The notes under the pieces are model-generated. The model searched no databases. It was not told the origin of the DNA and worked only from the letters and a program-made list of their open reading frames with translations. Source: Chloroflexota bacterium (GTDB taxonomy: Bacteria > Chloroflexota > Ktedonobacteria > Ktedonobacterales > Ktedonobacteraceae). From it: a stretch of DNA of 6,926 nt. Of this stretch, positions 1-5,251 are shown in pieces (the stretch's first letter is position 1; each line of letters begins with the position of its first letter). Both the position numbers and the translations under genes were made by a program. The DNA lies in the NCBI GenBank assembly GCA_005879655.1, contig VBJK01000131.1, positions 18,605 through 25,530 on the forward strand, written 5' to 3'.

Positions 1-855
1 CACCGGACCAACGTAGCGCGTGGCCAGTGTGTCGAGAGGCGTTGCATCTGCTGCCCACTGCTGAGCATGAAGCACGCCATACCCGATGGAGAAGACATAC
101 GTCATCAAAACATAGAAGACCGCCCCCACAAGCACAGCCACCAGAATAGCCCGTGGGATGGCTTGTCTGGGATTGGCGGTCTCCTCACCAAGCACAGCAG
201 CGGCTTCAAAGCCGATAAAGGAAGCGAAGCTAAATACCATCGAGAAAAAGAGGCCCGATAGGCCATTAGGCAGGGCCAGAGGTGAGAACGGAATGAGCGA
301 GAGGCCAGAGGCACCCCCTTTTACCAGGATGACAACAGCCAGAAATAGAGCACAGAGCACACCTAGAGCAGCAAGTACCAGTTGTGTGCGTGTGGAGATA
401 CGAATATCAAAGAAAGCAAAGAGGAACAGAAGAACGATGAAAATACAATAGATAACAAGCCAGTCGAGCGTGATATGCATGTTGGCCAGCAGTGCGGAAA
501 GAGAAACACTAGCAATGGCCAGCGTGACGGCAATACCAAGAGCAAATGCCCAGGCATACATCCAGCCACCGAGAAAGCCAGCCCCTGAGCCAAGACCCTG
601 TGCAATATAGGTATATACTCCGCCAGCGCTAGACATACGACGGGCAAAACGGATGATCACATATGCGAGACAGAGACAACCTAAACATGCCAGGACAAAG
701 GAGAGCGGAGCCGCCGGACCCGCAAAACTAGCCGCGAGAGAAGTTCCGAACGTAATCCCTAGAACTAGGGACAACAGGGCAACCGATTGTGCAATAGCAT
801 CATTGACACTCAAAACCCCTTTACGGAGGACGTTCTCTTCAGGGAGTGCTTCCAT
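1..855 (-). CDS. APC-superfamily amino-acid permease, N-terminal 285 residues (runs off the left edge)
   Basis: Reading the minus strand from ATG at 855 gives an open frame of exactly 285 codons to base 1, with the 3' end outside the window. The product is a very hydrophobic inner-membrane transporter. Putative membrane helices lie near residues 16-39, 48-68, 90-125, 130-151, 156-178, 200-221 and 236-262. Two family landmarks are visible: the SSAGGVYTYIAQGLG stretch after helix 2 (residues about 74-88), and GFEAAAVLGEETANPRQAIP after helix 6, the typical APC loop preceding an 'R-A-I' helix. The family exchanges or imports amino acids or polyamines; the substrate cannot be told. The start is supported by GAAGAAAGG (complement of 865-873) nine bases upstream, and there is no other ATG before an in-frame upstream stop. 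It is transcribed away from the GNAT gene across a long gap, so it is probably its own unit. Complete family members are usually 430-550 residues, so roughly half is missing from view. Confidence 0.9.
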   Translation of the reverse strand, partial: MEALPEENVLRKGVLSVNDAIAQSVALLSLVLGITFGTSLAASFAGPAAPLSFVLACLGCLCLAYVIIRFARRMSSAGGVYTYIAQGLGSGAGFLGGWMYAWAFALGIAVTLAIASVSLSALLANMHITLDWLVIYCIFIVLLFLFAFFDIRISTRTQLVLAALGVLCALFLAVVILVKGGASGLSLIPFSPLALPNGLSGLFFSMVFSFASFIGFEAAAVLGEETANPRQAIPRAILVAVLVGAVFYVLMTYVFSIGYGVLHAQQWAADATPLDTLATRYVGPV

Positions 856-932
856 AAAGCCAAACCTTTCTTCACGAATCAGCTGAGATGAGGTATACGA
901 GCAATAATAGAAGAGAGAAGGAGCAACTGTGG

Positions 933-961
933 CATTTACTGCTTGCAAGCCCCATCGTCAA
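933..961 (-). promoter_or_regulatory. Candidate permease promoter with a palindrome in its spacer
   Basis: On the minus strand a TTGACG hexamer (956-961) is followed after 17 bases by TAAATG (933-938). This is a fair -35 but a weak -10, about 80 bases upstream of the permease ATG. The spacer contains the perfect 10-bp palindrome GCTTGCAAGC (941-950), where a repressor could bind. The elements are seen directly; their use is inference. Confidence 0.25.
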
Positions 962-1061
962 GCCAGATAAACTCGCTACAGTACAACTATCAAATTATGA
1001 CTGTTAGTAGCATATCATACCTGACTCCATAATATCAAAACAGAGGCTGTAACTCCTCAGA

Positions 1062-1246
1062 GCACCCATAAGCATGCGCGTTAAGCGGGGGTCCAGGGGG
1101 CTTCGCCCGTGGCGGGGTTTGGGGTGTCCCCAAAGACTTCCTTTCTTCTCTTTTGCCGCCGGAGGCGGCAGGAGAAAGGGAGTGCAGAGGGAAACCCTCT
1201 GCTTAACGCACATGCCTATGGGCATCCTTTATGGGTGCCCATAGGC
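1062..1246. repeat. Hairpin-rich element bounded by inverted arms (MITE/REP-like or structured RNA)
   Basis: A GC-rich block with nested self-complementarity. The outer arms pair over 25 positions (1062-1086 with 1201-1215 plus 1229-1238), interrupted only by a 13-base insertion (1216-1228) and one mismatch. Inside are perfect hairpins: TTTGGGG/CCCCAAA around TGT (1118-1134), TGCCGCC/GGCGGCA around GGA (1154-1170), and GCAGAGGG/CCCTCTGC around AAA (1184-1202). There is also a smaller GGGC/GCCC stem (1098-1108). At the right end an 11-bp stem GCCTATGGGCA/TGCCCATAGGC (1214-1224 with 1236-1246) uses the same bases as the outer right arm, so the two foldings compete. No transposase lies inside. 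Open frames across it look like by-products of repeat DNA. A dispersed non-autonomous element is the likeliest explanation; a structured RNA is the alternative. Confidence 0.6.
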
Positions 1247-1423
1247 AAGGGAAGACCGTAGCGGGAATATGGCTGTTAAGAAGAAGTGTTTTATATAGAT
1301 GCTCATACTTAGAGAAGGATATGGTTAGGAGGATGAACAGGAATAGTATTTTTCTTGTAATTTCCTCAGTTCAATAAAAATAGAGTTTTTTCTAGCTTTC
1401 CTCAGAAAAAGGATTGAGATACG

Positions 1424-2242
1424 ATGGACGAATATGCTGAGCAACAAGCGCATCCTGAGCTGATAGCGGCACTCCACCAGCATCTTGTAGACAGGTACCT
1501 TGAGTTGGCACAAGCGCTACAACCAGTGGCATGGCATCGTGATACTTGTGCAACCTGGTTTTTTACCACTCATCCCGTACCTTTTTGCAATGGCGTGGTC
1601 CGCACAGAGTGTTCTGTCACAGAGATCGATCCACTCATCACACGCATCACGCAAGAGGCACAAAAGCGACAGGTGCCATTGCTCTGGTTACTGGGTCCCG
1701 CCAGCCGACCAGCGGACCTGCCACAATGGCTGGAAAGGCATCGAGTGCGGTATGACGAGACCGTCAGCGGTATGATACTAGATGTGCGAGACTTGCCAGA
1801 AGAAGAGGAGCAACTTCCCCACCTCTCTATCTCCCTCGTTGAGACCGCTGAGCAAATGGAGAGCTGGCTGCAAGTGCTTTGCACCGGCTTTGGTTTTCCT
1901 GAAGCGGTGAGGGAAGTCGTGTTCAGTCTGTATCGCAGCTATGGCTTTGTGCCCAATGCCTCACGTCAGTACTACCTGGGCACGATTGACACGATCCCGG
2001 TGGCGACCTCGTATTTGTCTCTGGATGGACAGCTAGCGGGCCTCTATTCCGTGGCCACGCTTGCGGCGTACCGTAGGCGAGGCATTGGAACGAAGATGAC
2101 TCGCGCAGCGTTGGCAGAAGCCAAGCGGCTAGGATATACACAAATTACCTTGCAAGCAAGCCACATGGGGGAAGCCATCTATCGCCGCTTGGGCTTTCGT
2201 AAGGTGTGCTCCTTCCAAACGTACGTATGGATGCCCGTATGA
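1424..2242 (+). CDS. GNAT-family N-acetyltransferase with an extra N-terminal domain
   Basis: A 272-residue soluble protein predicted to transfer an acetyl group from acetyl-CoA to an amine; the substrate cannot be told. The C-terminal half (about 135-272) has the GNAT fold signature. A strand and LYSVATLAAY lead into the acetyl-CoA pyrophosphate-binding loop RRRGIGTKM (217-225), then a helix TRAALAEAKRLG, a strand ITLQAS, and the closing A-I-Y-R-R-L-G-F motif (251-258), typical of the family. The N-terminal half (about 30-125, with WFFTTHPVPFCNGVVRT) resembles the degenerate first domain of double-GNAT proteins rather than a second active copy, since no R/Q-x-x-G-x-G/A loop is visible there. 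Start choice: ATG 1424 is the first ATG after an in-frame TGA at 1415-1417, with AAAGGA (1408-1413) ten bases upstream. It stands alone: the next gene has its own promoter 68 bases past the stop. Acetylation of a small molecule such as an antibiotic, or of a protein N-terminus, are both possible. Confidence 0.88.
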   Translation: MDEYAEQQAHPELIAALHQHLVDRYLELAQALQPVAWHRDTCATWFFTTHPVPFCNGVVRTECSVTEIDPLITRITQEAQKRQVPLLWLLGPASRPADLPQWLERHRVRYDETVSGMILDVRDLPEEEEQLPHLSISLVETAEQMESWLQVLCTGFGFPEAVREVVFSLYRSYGFVPNASRQYYLGTIDTIPVATSYLSLDGQLAGLYSVATLAAYRRRGIGTKMTRAALAEAKRLGYTQITLQASHMGEAIYRRLGFRKVCSFQTYVWMPV

Positions 2243-2310
2243 GCTGGTTGCCCTGCATGAGAATGAGATAATAATCTTTTATAGAAAGCATATCAGCACA
2301 GCAAGAAGAC

Positions 2311-2338
2311 TTGAAAACTGAGTTGAATAGAGTATAAT
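2311..2338 (+). promoter_or_regulatory. Strong sigma-70-type promoter for the P450 locus
   Basis: TTGAAA (2311-2316) and a perfect TATAAT (2333-2338) are separated by 16 bases, predicting transcription from about 2345 and a leader near 70 bases to the ATG at 2413. It is the best promoter match I see in the window and appears undamaged although the gene behind it is broken. Confidence 0.7.
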
Positions 2339-2412
2339 GTAAGAGATAGAGGCCATCGATATGATTTGATTATTCTATGCTCTCAACTTTGAGCAAAGGA
2401 AGAAGGTGCACA

Positions 2413-2640
2413 ATGACCGCTAACCGATCCTCGCAATCTGCGATCTCATTCCCAAATTTTCATCCAACACCAGGGCTTCCCGCCTCCTATGACGAGCAAG
2501 CGCAGTCCTGGCAGGTATTTCGTTATGACCAAGTGCAAGACAGCAGTTACGTTTCGGGAAGCCTTGGACTTATTGCCTATCCAGAATCTAATACTCCGAC
2601 AGATGTTGCATATAGCAATGCCAAGCTTTGGACGCTGTGA
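2413..2640 (+). CDS. 75-residue chimera: P450 N-terminus joined to the TIR-protein C-terminus
   Basis: This is what the intact P450 promoter and ribosome site would now express. Residues 1-38 come from the P450. Residues 39-75, starting at D-Q-V-Q, equal residues 476-512 of the TIR protein and end at the same stop codon. The join is in frame, and the repeat boundary falls exactly on the first base of codon 39. The tail is the last two or three strands of a concanavalin-like domain without the rest, so independent folding is doubtful. An ATG 36 bases upstream (2377) is in frame, but the ribosome site AAGAAGG points to 2413. Expression is plausible; a function is not shown. Confidence 0.45.
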   Translation: MTANRSSQSAISFPNFHPTPGLPASYDEQAQSWQVFRYDQVQDSSYVSGSLGLIAYPESNTPTDVAYSNAKLWTL

Positions 2641-2725
2641 GTGTAAATTGCGCTTCTGGCAACTCAAAAGGTGACGAGAAGCGGAGTTGAAGTACGAGGG
2701 CGAGAATGGGTTTTCTCCGATATTT
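2527..2725 (+). repeat. Left copy of a perfect 199-bp inverted repeat (from the TIR gene 3' end)
   Basis: Base for base this is the reverse complement of 3606-3804 over all 199 positions; a base at p here pairs with 6331 minus p. Bases 2527-2640 equal the last 37 codons and stop of the TIR gene; 2641-2725 equal its downstream flank. It lies inside the P450 gene in the same sense as the P450, and is most likely the derived copy because it interrupts a recognisable gene while the other copy completes one. Confidence 0.97.
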
Positions 2726-3488
2726 CTTGCCACTGATCGTCATTGCCGAGATGCTCGGAGTACCAGTCAGCGATCACCATTATTTACGAGAATTGTCCGA
2801 TGCCAGTATTGCGGTGGTCACTCCCGCAGCAATGAAAGCACGCTACGAGATGTGGGATTACTTCACAAACCTCGCACAGCAGCGCCAGAAGTTGCCCGGC
2901 AAGAACCTGATCAGTAGCCTGATCGTAGCTCACGTCGATGGACGGTATTTGACCAATACTGAACTGGTCAGCCTCTGTTGCCTGCTGCTCACCGCAGGCA
3001 ATGAAACGACCAAGAGCTGGATTGGCAATGCCATGGCTTGTTTCGACCAGCATCCTGACGCATTGGCACAAGTGCAGGCGCAACCTGACCTGATACCCAT
3101 GGCATTAGAAGAAGTGTTACGCTATCTGCCACCAATTAAGATATTTCCTCGTGTGGCCGCCGTGGATACGGTTATTGATAGGCAAGAGATCAAAGCGGGT
3201 CAGTGGGTCATCCCACACATAGATGCCGCCAACCGTGACGAGACGCAATTTCCTGATCCTGAGACCTTTGATATCAGACGCACGCCAAACCGCCATCTCA
3301 CCTTTGGACACGGCATTCATTTCTGCCTTGGCGCTCCACTTGCTCGTCTGGAGACCAAAATTGCGCTCACGGTGATGCTTACACGCCTCTGTGAGATAGA
3401 ACGCGTGCATAGTATTGCGCTGGAGACCATAGTCACGCCCCTGGGCTATGGCTTCAAGAACTTTCCCATTAGATTCAAGCGCAAGTAG
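2706..3488 (+). CDS. C-terminal two-thirds of the cytochrome P450 (260 codons), possibly still translated
   Basis: The fragment keeps the diagnostic P450 motifs: the I-helix oxygen-activation motif AGNETT (97-102), the K-helix E-x-x-R in EEVLR (E136, R139), the D-P-E-T-F/R meander region (184-192), and the haem-thiolate loop FGHGIHFCLG (200-209) with axial Cys207. Its first six codons (ATG to TAT) and a GAGGG sequence five bases upstream (2696-2700) lie inside the 199-bp repeat, so a start signal has been supplied by accident to what was once the middle of the gene. Without the C-helix and B-C region a working haem enzyme is unlikely. It is followed after eight bases by the histidine-phosphatase remnant. 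Motif identity is certain; translation is a guess. Confidence 0.55.
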   Translation: MGFLRYFLPLIVIAEMLGVPVSDHHYLRELSDASIAVVTPAAMKARYEMWDYFTNLAQQRQKLPGKNLISSLIVAHVDGRYLTNTELVSLCCLLLTAGNETTKSWIGNAMACFDQHPDALAQVQAQPDLIPMALEEVLRYLPPIKIFPRVAAVDTVIDRQEIKAGQWVIPHIDAANRDETQFPDPETFDIRRTPNRHLTFGHGIHFCLGAPLARLETKIALTVMLTRLCEIERVHSIALETIVTPLGYGFKNFPIRFKRK

Positions 3489-3496
3489 CTTTTGTA

Positions 3497-3547
3497 ATGA
3501 CTCACCTTTATCTGATTCGCCAAACACTACCATACTCCCGCCTCTGA
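3497..3547 (+). pseudogene. Remnant of a second histidine-phosphatase gene start
   Basis: Eight bases after the P450 stop, an ATG opens a frame reading MTHLYLIR and then diverging to a stop at 3545-3547. The first eight residues are identical to those of the intact histidine phosphatase at 5546. Over the first 26 bases the two differ at six positions and every difference is silent, which argues for common descent under protein selection rather than chance or recent copying. The catalytic His expected at residue 9 reads Gln, and nothing beyond is recognisable. The short spacing suggests that a P450-phosphatase operon once existed here. No clear ribosome site is seen, so it may have been coupled to the P450. 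Confidence 0.6.
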
Positions 3548-3558
3548 GGCGCAGGTAT
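3532..3558. other. 27-bp odd-centred palindrome after the P450
   Basis: Bases symmetric about T3545 pair at 10 of 13 positions: ATAC/GTAT at the ends (3532-3535 with 3555-3558) and CGCCTC/GAGGCG in the centre (3539-3544 with 3546-3551), separated by three mismatched positions. It could be a protein-binding or recombination site, or an RNA hairpin. It has no T-run, so it is not a standard intrinsic terminator. Confidence 0.5.
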
Positions 3559-3604
3559 ACGCGTAGAGAACGGGTTTGACACTTTTATTGACACTCTACG
3601 GCGT
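3559..3604. repeat. Imperfect inverted repeat enclosing two TTGACAC direct repeats
   Basis: ACGCGTAGAG (3559-3568) and CTCTACGGCGT (3594-3604) are inverted with one extra base. Between them TTGACAC occurs twice (3576-3582, 3588-3594) with a 12-base period, and GCGTCAA (3601-3607) forms a near-inverted third copy. It directly abuts the edge of the 199-bp repeat at 3606. It may be a recombination or insertion-sequence end, or binding sites; TTGACA also resembles a -35 box, but no good -10 follows. Confidence 0.45.
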
Positions 3605-3605
3605 C

Positions 3606-3804
3606 AAATATCGGAGAAAACCCATTCTCGCCCTCGTACTTCAACTCCGCTTCTCGTCACCTTTTGAGTTGCCAGAAGCGCAATTTACACTCACAGCGTC
3701 CAAAGCTTGGCATTGCTATATGCAACATCTGTCGGAGTATTAGATTCTGGATAGGCAATAAGTCCAAGGCTTCCCGAAACGTAACTGCTGTCTTGCACTT
3801 GGTC
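3606..3804 (-). repeat. Right copy of the perfect 199-bp inverted repeat (native TIR 3' end)
   Basis: Identical in reverse complement to 2527-2725. It covers the TIR codons for residues 476-512, the stop (3691-3693) and 85 bases of downstream DNA. Homology stops abruptly at both edges: beyond 3804 the TIR frame continues, and below 3606 the sequence enters the palindrome-rich region. Within it CGCTTCT pairs with AGAAGCG over a 19-base loop (3648-3680), a poor terminator-like hairpin after the TIR stop. Confidence 0.97.
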
Positions 3805-5229
3805 GATTTGTTGCTCATTGACATAAAACGTTATGGTACCACCAGAAGCCTCGATGGCAATCTTATTCTGCTGACCCAAGCCTGTATGTATGGCAGGACT
3901 ATTACTACCTGCGAGTGTCTCGGCATCAGAGCCATTATTGCTCACACACTTGATCACGCTATATGTCCCATTCTGACAAATTCGGAAGACATACAAGTGC
4001 CCTTTGCTATCACTACGGAATGCCATCCCGCCACAATCTCCTCGAGTAATCGCTAACTGCACCTCAAAAGCGAAGTTGCTAAATGTTCCAGTGGCATTAC
4101 AGCCCATGACATACTTGTTAGTCTGTTGGCTAACGTGGTAGGCTCCCCCTGTAAACTGGCATGCCCTAGTACTGCCTGTGCTATATGAACTCCACCGACT
4201 GCTATTTTCTTGGCTGAGAGGATCAATGAACGCGGGTGTACCCATTCTAGAGAGAAAAGAAAAGTAAGAATTATGGGCTACAATCGCTGTGGCTGTGGCA
4301 GTAGCACTGTCGGCGGTAGCATAGGCATTAGCATAGGCATTAGTAGTAGCAGTGGAAGCAATGTCGGAGGCATGCTGCTGAACTTGTCCAAAGAGACTCA
4401 CACCACATGTAAGAGCAAGAAGCAGTATTATTTCAATAAAAACAATAACCCCTTTATGACCAGCATTTTTCCTTTGAGTGACGACGGAAGCTTGGGAGAG
4501 ATTCGGTGGAGTGTTCTCTCTTGCTGTTGATAGAGCAGACCTTTCTTTTTCAAGCAGAGATATATCCAGCGAAGCAAGGTAATCAAGCAGGAGGCGGTGC
4601 ATAAAAATATACCCTCCACCAGCCTTCCGCAACAAGAGCCGCTTTGCTGCGTAGTCCAGAAACTGCACATAATTCCAGGGAATCGAACCATTGAGCCAGA
4701 GGAGCCAGCGGAGGAGATAATGTCGCAGGCATGCAAGCCATCCGGTTTGCAATGCAATGATCAGACAACTAGCAAGAGCAAAGATGAGTATAGGAGGTAC
4801 AAGTGGAGAGAAATCAGTGAAGGCCAAATCCCGATCATCCCAAGTGGTTACGGCCTTGCCATTACTAGGCAGTCCCTGCAAGTGCGTAAAAGGGGCGTTC
4901 TCCCAATCAGTAGTACGCAGAAAAACAGGAATGACATGTGCCTTCCCTAAGCGGTGGCGTTCTAGGGCACGCTGCATTTCGATACTATAACAATAGTCAG
5001 ATGCCAGAAAGTCAGAGCTAATGAGCAGAAGAATAATCGAGGCTGTTTCGAGATATTTATCAACCTCTTTCAGCCGCTCTGTTCCTGCAACAATTTGACG
5101 ATGATGCCAGGAGGAAATCAGCCCTTGTCGATGCAAAAGGCTCAGATGTTTCTCTAGTTCGTAGCGCAATGCCTCGTCTTCACTCGCATATGAATAGAAA
5201 ACTTCAATGGGTGTAGGCTGGGCGCTCAT
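3691..5229 (-). CDS. TIR-domain membrane protein with NACHT-type tail and concanavalin-like C-terminus
   Basis: A 512-residue protein. Residues 7-140 form a TIR domain: the first strand and box 1 are IEVFYSYASEDE (8-19), then an SSWHHRQIVAGTE loop, a strand SIILLLISSDF (64-74) and YCYSIEM (79-85), whose Glu84 lines up with the catalytic Glu of NAD-cleaving TIR domains. At 142-162 a hydrophobic, probably membrane-spanning segment follows directly. Residues 163-222 (GWLACLRHYLLRW, IPWNYVQFLDYA, GGGYIFMHRLLLDYLASL) resemble the conserved C-terminal tail of bacterial NACHT NTPases, but no Walker A or B motif is present. A clear membrane helix lies at 260-281, then an Ala/Thr/Asn/Tyr linker (290-318). 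Residues 330-512 form a concanavalin/LamG-like beta domain with five Cys. By family knowledge TIR domains of this kind degrade NAD in abortive-infection defence or make signal nucleotides; the role here is inference. ATG 5229 gives the family's usual short N-terminus, but its ribosome site is weak (GAGAAATCAGCAGC before the ATG). It is monocistronic and convergent with the P450. Confidence 0.85.
   Translation of the reverse strand: MSAQPTPIEVFYSYASEDEALRYELEKHLSLLHRQGLISSWHHRQIVAGTERLKEVDKYLETASIILLLISSDFLASDYCYSIEMQRALERHRLGKAHVIPVFLRTTDWENAPFTHLQGLPSNGKAVTTWDDRDLAFTDFSPLVPPILIFALASCLIIALQTGWLACLRHYLLRWLLWLNGSIPWNYVQFLDYAAKRLLLRKAGGGYIFMHRLLLDYLASLDISLLEKERSALSTARENTPPNLSQASVVTQRKNAGHKGVIVFIEIILLLALTCGVSLFGQVQQHASDIASTATTNAYANAYATADSATATATAIVAHNSYFSFLSRMGTPAFIDPLSQENSSRWSSYSTGSTRACQFTGGAYHVSQQTNKYVMGCNATGTFSNFAFEVQLAITRGDCGGMAFRSDSKGHLYVFRICQNGTYSVIKCVSNNGSDAETLAGSNSPAIHTGLGQQNKIAIEASGGTITFYVNEQQIDQVQDSSYVSGSLGLIAYPESNTPTDVAYSNAKLWTL
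4319..4342 (-). repeat. Tandem 12-bp duplication in the TIR-protein linker
   Basis: GCATAGGCATTA occurs twice in a row on the plus strand and encodes the Asn-Ala-Tyr-Ala units of the linker after the second membrane helix. It is part of a longer Ala/Thr-rich low-complexity run, so linker length may vary by slippage in whole codons. Confidence 0.8.
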
Positions 5230-5251
5230 GCTGCTGATTTCTCGCTTTCAT

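Larger units (their letters stand above)
856..1423. other. 568-bp intergenic region between divergent permease and GNAT genes
   Basis: No credible gene is seen here. Bases 856-1061 hold the permease ribosome site and candidate promoter. Bases 1062-1246 hold a hairpin-rich repeat-like element, described separately. Bases 1247-1423 are AT-rich leader DNA before the GNAT gene, with an AAAGGA ribosome site at 1408-1413. Within that leader, GAGAAGG and AGGAGG lie very close to ATG codons at 1321 and 1333 of an 18-codon frame (1321-1377). The spacing is too short for normal initiation, so I do not call it a gene. Confidence 0.6.
2413..3488 (+). pseudogene. Cytochrome P450 gene broken by replacement of its N-terminal third
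   Basis: Both ends of a bacterial-type soluble P450 mono-oxygenase are present on the same strand, with foreign DNA between them. The 5' part (2413 to about 2538) encodes a P450-like N-terminus ending in YDEQAQSWQVFRYDQVQ, matching the 'Y-D-x-V-Q' strand near residue 40-50 of the family. The 3' part (from 2726) resumes at LPLIVIAEMLGVP, normally near residue 145-150, and runs to the natural C-terminus at 3488. About 100 residues are therefore missing, covering the B-to-E region, including the C-helix that contacts the haem and part of the substrate pocket. In their place lie 199 bp (2527-2725) identical to the 3' end of the TIR gene. The insert has a stop at 2638-2640 and another in the frame of the 3' part at 2688-2690, so no full P450 can be made. 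A ribosome site AAGAAGG (2400-2406, six bases from the ATG) and the promoter remain intact. Confidence 0.85.

Noticed and set aside
1004..1225. Minus-strand frame of 73 codons across the hairpin-rich element
   Set aside because: It lies almost wholly in the palindromic element, has no good ribosome site and low-complexity composition; a by-product of repeat DNA.
1321..1377. 18-codon frame with GAGAAGG and AGGAGG nearby, possible leader peptide
   Set aside because: The purine-rich motifs sit zero to two bases from the ATG codons, too close for initiation, and no attenuator follows.
2243..2310. Intrinsic terminator after the GNAT gene
   Set aside because: A short T-run (CTTTTAT near 2277) has no GC-rich stem before it.
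2446..2733. Minus-strand frame of 95 codons opposite the P450 start
   Set aside because: Shadow of the chimera and repeat; no ribosome site and no recognisable domain.
3117..3533. Minus-strand frame of 138 codons opposite the P450 C-terminus
   Set aside because: The plus strand here carries clear P450 motifs, so this antisense frame is incidental.
3576..3594. Doubled TTGACA as tandem -35 boxes
   Set aside because: No TATAAT-like sequence at 15-19 bases downstream, and the only gene downstream on this strand is antisense to TIR.
3664..4056. Plus-strand frame of 130 codons antisense to the TIR gene
   Set aside because: Antisense shadow of the TIR coding region and repeat; part of it recurs on the opposite strand at 2446-2733 only because the DNA is inverted-repeated.
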